This document shows, piece after piece, positions 60,264-64,000 of a DNA stretch of 64,000 bases (positions are counted from its first letter, which is position 1; each line of letters begins with the position of its first letter). Position numbers and translations under genes: made by a program. The notes under the pieces are model-generated. The model saw only the letters and a list, made by a program, of their open reading frames with translations, ran no database searches and was not told the DNA's origin. Location of the stretch: positions 2,666,001 to 2,730,000 of the forward strand of contig NC_064678.1 of the NCBI RefSeq assembly GCF_023278565.1, written 5' to 3'. Source of the DNA: Colletotrichum lupini. Taxonomy: Eukaryota; Ascomycota; Sordariomycetes; Glomerellales; Glomerellaceae.

Positions 60264-61566
60264 ATGACAGGCGACTGCGGAGACTCGTGCCCCTACCCGG
60301 GGGGCTTTACCTCCTACTCGCCTTCGGTAATTGGGAGTGCCATCTTTCTGGTAGCCTTTGCGCTGCTCGTGCCTCTGGCCTTGTACCAAGGCTTTCGTTT
60401 CAAGACGCCTTTATTCGCATCGACTCTGGCGACCGGTCTTCTTCTCGAGGTCTTGGGCTTCGCGGGAAGATTGAGGCTTCGAAATGATACCGCCAGCGGG
60501 ACTTCATTCTCCCTTTGGCTCATCGGCGCCATCTTGGGCCCTACTCTCATCGCAGCGGCCATATGTCAGATCCTTCCCCATGTCATCGCCCTCTACGGTC
60601 TCGGCATTGGCTTTACCCGGCCAAGAGTGGCTGTCTTGTTCCTCATCTTCGCTCTTGCTCTCGTCATTGCATTGGAAATTGCCGGGGTTGTCTCAGCTGT
60701 CTTTGGGCTCGGAGGTGTACAGGTAAGGATTTCATCGTTGTGCTGCCTAGCAGTCCCCATCTCTAACAAGCCCCAATAGACACCGTCGATTCTTCTGGCC
60801 GGCTTAGGTGTTCAGATTTTGGCGTTGCTGCTCTTCGTCGGATTGTTCCTCTGGTTCACCCAGAAGCTTCCTGACCCGAAACACATTGCCGTGTACCAAG
60901 CACCGCGTTTTAAGAACTTCGTCAAGAGTAAGTAGACCCATTGCCGCAGGACCAACATAGTCTGACGATCTTTTCTCAGTGATACCAGCAGTCGCTGTCG
61001 TCTTGGTGGGGCACACCATCTATCGCCTCGTTGAGTTCTGGGACGGACTCGATAGCCCTCTTCAGCGGTCGGAAGCCGCTTCACTGGTCATCGGAGGTGC
61101 TCTGCCATTCCTCGTCGCCTCAGTCTTATGCGTATACCATCCTGGTGCATCTTTCGGTCGAGCGTGGGGCCTGACATCGCCGCGATATCGATCTTTATCA
61201 CTGAGGTCGCGCCGCGGTGCTCCGTCGCCTCTGCAGTCGCCAACTGCACCTTGGGACGACCACAAAGGACCCCGTCAGCCGGGATTTACTGCCACCCGGT
61301 TCCCAGACAAGAAGATGTCGCCCGTCGGAGTTGGCCCAGTTCCCTTGAGAGAGTCAACAATGGCAAGCAAGGTTGCCGGTAGTCCCGGCAATAGATCGGT
61401 CACCTACCCAAGCCCCATTGCTTCGACACACAAGTTGAGTCCCATTGGCTCACAACACAAAATGAGTCCAACCTTCCAGGGCACTCAACAGCCGACAAAT
61501 CCCAATCGCTACAGTAACACCAAGCCCAACGCAAAGCCGATGGTAAATAGTGAAGAACTGTGGTAG
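60264..61566 (+). CDS. RTA1-like seven-transmembrane protein
   Basis: Fungus-specific membrane family (RTA1/RSB1 type) tied to sphingoid-base translocation and resistance to toxic lipids or 7-aminocholesterol; the exact substrate cannot be told from sequence. Exons 60264-60722, 60780-60927 and 60980-61566; introns of 57 and 52 bp in correct phase; 397 aa. The start ATG gives MTGDCGDSCPYPGGFTSYSPS, a short Cys-containing extracellular N-terminus. About seven hydrophobic segments follow: VIGSAIFLVAFALLV; FASTLATGLLLEVLGFAGR; SLWLIGAILGPTLIAAAIC; VAVLFLIFALALVIALEIAGV; ILLAGLGVQILALLLFVGLFLW; VAVVLVGHTIYRLVEFW; GGALPFLVASVLCVYHPG. The family's GAILGPTLIAAAIC and IYRLVEF signatures are clear. The C-terminal tail of about 125 residues is Ser/Pro/Lys-rich and cytosolic. 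It is convergent with the rhomboid gene, 222 bp apart. Confidence 0.92.
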
Positions 61567-61788
61567 CGAGAAGTTGGCAAAGAGTGGCTCTCGATTCGTG
61601 CAATGGTATATCCTCTTTCATGCGGTAGCGTGGCGTTTGATACTTTCGGTGGCTGAGAATGCTGCGGCCTTTTGTCTTTTTTGTCACCAGGATACCATTC
61701 TCCTGTATATACCTTGGGTGGCTAGAGTTGATCTCGATATCTATATTTACCCATAGCTTCTGCATTTCGAAATGTAAATTGCTTGAGG

Positions 61789-62487
61789 TTACAAAGTAAA
61801 AGCACCCGTAGCTTTCCTCCAGAAGAAGTATGCTAAGCCAAAAGCTGCGCCTCCGAGGTGTCCGGCATGTCCCACTCCTGTGTCCCGCTCGGTACTCAGA
61901 CAGTAGGCATCCACGGCAAACATTCCCAAGACAACAAGGCGCAAGGGTAGAACTTGATGTGTCCCGGAAAGGCGGACCTTCATCGTGGGAAACATTAACG
62001 CCAGAGCTGTGCCGAGACCAGTCAAGGCTCCGCTTGCTCCAACAGCCGTCCTCTCGGCATTGTTCTTTGCTCCCCGTCTTCTCCTGGCATTGAAAATGTG
62101 GCAAAGGCAAGCGGTGATTGCACTCCCGAGGGACAGTACAATGAATCGTAGCGGCGATACACTGAGTAAATAAAACGACTCGACATAAGTTTTATATGTT
62201 GACATGTTGACGAAAAGGTGTAAAGGCTGGATGTGACTAAAGGCCGAGGTAAAGAAGGTGAGTAGTCGGGGGTCACTTGAGCTGAGCATAAAGTATTTGC
62301 GAAGAAATGCGGAAAGACGCCTGCGGTCTATCGGGAGCGAAGAGAAGATTGGATGGAGCGCGGCCAGCCAGGCCAGATGGATGACAATATTGCTCACGGG
62401 AACTCCGTAGAAGAGGGCAGTCCAGAGCGGTCCGATATTGCCGGGTGCAAATCTTGCGGGATATCCAAATGCTGAGAGTGATGCCAT
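61789..62487 (-). CDS. rhomboid-family intramembrane serine protease
   Basis: A membrane protease that cuts substrates within the bilayer. Single exon, 232 aa. The first usable ATG is 62487 (MASLSAFGYPARF); the open frame extends upstream without an ATG. Rhomboid signatures: HLFVN with H90 and N94 (oxyanion side), GASG with catalytic S152, and GHAGHLGG with catalytic H210, so the catalytic dyad is complete. Hydrophobic segments: VSNIVIHLAWLAALHPIF, LLTFFTSAFSHIQPLHLFVN, PLRFIVLSLGSAITACLC, GALTGLGTALALMF, LRLVVLGMFAVDAYCL and AAFGLAYFFW, i.e. the basic six-helix type. No long mitochondrial presequence is visible, so a secretory-pathway location is more likely than PCP1-type, but this is inference. 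It is convergent with the RTA1-like gene. Confidence 0.9.
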   Translation of the reverse strand: MASLSAFGYPARFAPGNIGPLWTALFYGVPVSNIVIHLAWLAALHPIFSSLPIDRRRLSAFLRKYFMLSSSDPRLLTFFTSAFSHIQPLHLFVNMSTYKTYVESFYLLSVSPLRFIVLSLGSAITACLCHIFNARRRRGAKNNAERTAVGASGALTGLGTALALMFPTMKVRLSGTHQVLPLRLVVLGMFAVDAYCLSTERDTGVGHAGHLGGAAFGLAYFFWRKATGAFTL

Positions 62488-63030
62488 ATTGATACTGTCT
62501 CCTGTGATGACTAGTGGGTACTGGAAATGAGAGGCGACGCTTAGACGCGGAAACTGTGAAGTGGTGCCGTTGGGTATGAACAAGAGGAGACACGATGTCT
62601 TGAACTAGCTCTTAGGGGTTTTGGTTTTGTATCAGCTGGACTGGTCTTGATATCTCGAACATGGACTTCAATCTCGAGTTTCGTATGAAGGTGACTGGGG
62701 GTAAAGCATGTGTAGATTGCATAGGATCTAGATGGCGTGACGTTGTCGCTTTCTGTCGAGGTAGATTCTGAAGTTCGCAGTGCTCCGTTCGAGAAAGGAG
62801 CCGAAGTCGTCGTTGGATGAAAGGTGCGTGAAGAAGAAGGGTTGGTCCGTGCCTAAGGTACGTAGTGTATGACAGTGCTGATTTTGTGCTCGGCACTGTC
62901 CCTCCATCCTCAAGAATTCAACTGTTCACTGTTCTTACCAACAACTTCTCGGATTTCATGCACGCTTTCACTTCAGATAACTCAGATGCTTTGGATACGC
63001 CAATAGAATCTACCTATATTTATATGCTGC
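62488..63030. other. intergenic stretch upstream of the rhomboid gene
   Basis: About 540 bp between the rhomboid start and the 3' end of the rhodopsin-like gene (same strand). It presumably holds the 3' UTR of the latter and the rhomboid promoter. No feature is recognised. Confidence 0.4.
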
Positions 63031-64000
63031 TCATATGCTCTCACCCACTTTTCCTGGTGTCGAGATCTCTGGTTGCTTGCCAACTTGACCAGCGCCTTCC
63101 CCCTTCTCGAGATCCACCATCTCAACATCGCCAGACTGGCCACCTACAGCCTCGACTTGCCCAGCGCCGCTTTCCAACGGCTGGATTCCGGCGCTCTCAC
63201 TGCGCACGTTACCAGAACTCCGTGACCACCTGTCCAAAACGCTTTTTCTATTGGAAGTTGCCGTGGACGTCATCGTGTTCCTCTTGCTTGCGGCACCTGT
63301 GCTGTCCAACTGGCTGCGCATTGCGAGCATCAAAGTTACATGTCGGAGTAGAGGTTGCAGGGCGGGAAAACAGCCGACCCAGAGACCAACATGGAGCTCG
63401 GCGTCGGTCCATGCAGCTACAGTGAGCATCTTGTACGTCCTAGACTGTGTCAGTATGCTGAAGTCGCTAGTCTAAGCCGCGCCTTATTCGCCATAAGGAG
63501 TGCTTACGTGTTTACACCGAAGTCCGTCGTGACGATAATGGAAAATCGAACGATGCCAGTAACGACAGCAAAGATTCCCAGAGAAAAAACCAGCAAGATT
63601 TGTATGGCCTTGACGCCCATTTTGACGTAGTTCGTCACAACACATAGCGGAAGGACGACCAGCATACAATCAACAAAGATGCAGATAATGGCATGGCCCA
63701 GCATCATCGATCGCTCTTCGCGTTTGTCTCTGCATTGTCGCCATGTGCTAGAATAATTGAAGACATCACTGGAGCGATGAGTCAGCCAGCCATCGCTAGG
63801 CCTCAGGGGAGTGTCCCTCTTACGGTATCTGCGAGCATTCTGTCAAGACGAAAAAGAATCCCGACAAACTGACTATGATCACCATAGCATTGAGAGCGTA
63901 TATGCTCCAGATATATATCTCTGGCAACAAACGTCAGCAACTAAGTATGTTGGGGACTGGGATAATCATACTGTTCTTGCTCAAGCGTGGAAGAAACGCT
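63031..64000 (-). CDS. fungal rhodopsin-domain (PTH11-like) membrane protein, 5' part beyond window
   Basis: Member of the large fungal 'rhodopsin domain' integral-membrane family found in PTH11-like receptors and related proteins; ligand and role unknown. The C-terminal part is present, in four exons: 63972->64000, 63824-63920, 63508-63768 and 63031-63439, with 51-, 55- and 68-bp introns that keep frame; the last acceptor is the TAG ending at 63440 on the minus strand, not the CAG a few bases earlier. Visible family marks: SKNKIYIWSIYALNAMVII, a TECSQIP motif (the usual ECxP region), then CIFVDCMLVVLPLCVV, KAIQILLVFSLGIFAVVTGIVRF and TDAELHVGLWVGCFPALQPLLR. After the last helix comes a cytosolic Ser/Gly/Glu-rich tail of about 90 residues, ending GESI. 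The N-terminal helices, and any CFEM or signal sequence, lie outside the window. Confidence 0.85.

Noticed and set aside
35231..61566. Idea of a prokaryotic or viral insert
   Set aside because: All supported genes have fungal families, fungal introns or fungal promoters; no phage, virus or bacterial gene signature was seen.

Overview
The window is a stretch of nuclear chromosome from a filamentous ascomycete (Pezizomycotina, most likely a Sordariomycete). The reasons are short 47-80 bp introns with GTRNGY donors and CTAAC/CTGAC branch points, C-ending codon preference, a tRNA gene with an intron, fungus-specific families (RTA1-like, DUF6536, fungal rhodopsin/PTH11-like, Boi-type SH3-SAM-PH) and strongly AT-rich repeats in otherwise GC-balanced DNA. 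I cannot name the species from the sequence.

Layout. 1-6.87 kb holds no gene I can support; its last 2 kb is a pyrimidine-rich leader/promoter. A five-exon Golgi/endosomal-type phosphatidylserine decarboxylase (PSD2-like) lies at 6.87-10.5 kb on +. Then 11 kb is almost empty: a small serine/proline-rich ORF (14.35-14.59 kb, -) and a lone intron-containing tRNA-Glu(CUC) at 17.47 kb. A DUF6536 polytopic membrane protein (21.4-23.9 kb, +) converges on a HAD phosphatase (24.9-25.9 kb, -). A doubtful two-exon small gene sits at 26.5-27.0 kb. Coatomer epsilon (29.3-30.3 kb, -) shares a 1.4 kb divergent promoter with a large low-complexity protein (31.8-35.1 kb, +) whose reading frame is broken by a single in-frame TAG. 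A Boi1/2-type polarity scaffold (36.9-40.0 kb, -) follows, then the first copy of an AT-rich terminal-inverted-repeat element (43.3-44.1 kb), preceded by about 220 bp of suspicious poly-C/poly-G sequence. Next are an SP-RING (MIZ) SUMO-ligase-like protein (46.7-50.8 kb, +), an arrestin-like adaptor with a PPSY motif (52.5-54.2 kb, +) and a TGL2-like lipase (55.8-57.0 kb, -). The second, intact element copy (57.55-58.42 kb) has 26-bp inverted termini and a perfect 8-bp target duplication. Last come an RTA1-like membrane protein (60.3-61.6 kb, +), a rhomboid protease (61.8-62.5 kb, -) and a fungal-rhodopsin-domain protein cut by the window end (63.0->64.0 kb, -).

The genes do not form a metabolic cluster. 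A loose theme is membrane lipid and traffic biology (PS decarboxylase, COPI epsilon, Boi PH scaffold, TAG lipase, RTA1, rhomboid, arrestin), but each gene is independent housekeeping or signalling, with its own promoter. The observations most worth pursuing are the in-frame stop inside the 1,122-codon frame, the two-copy TIR element with near-identical GC-normal ends but a rapidly diverging AT-only core, and the probable base-calling or assembly artefact beside one copy.
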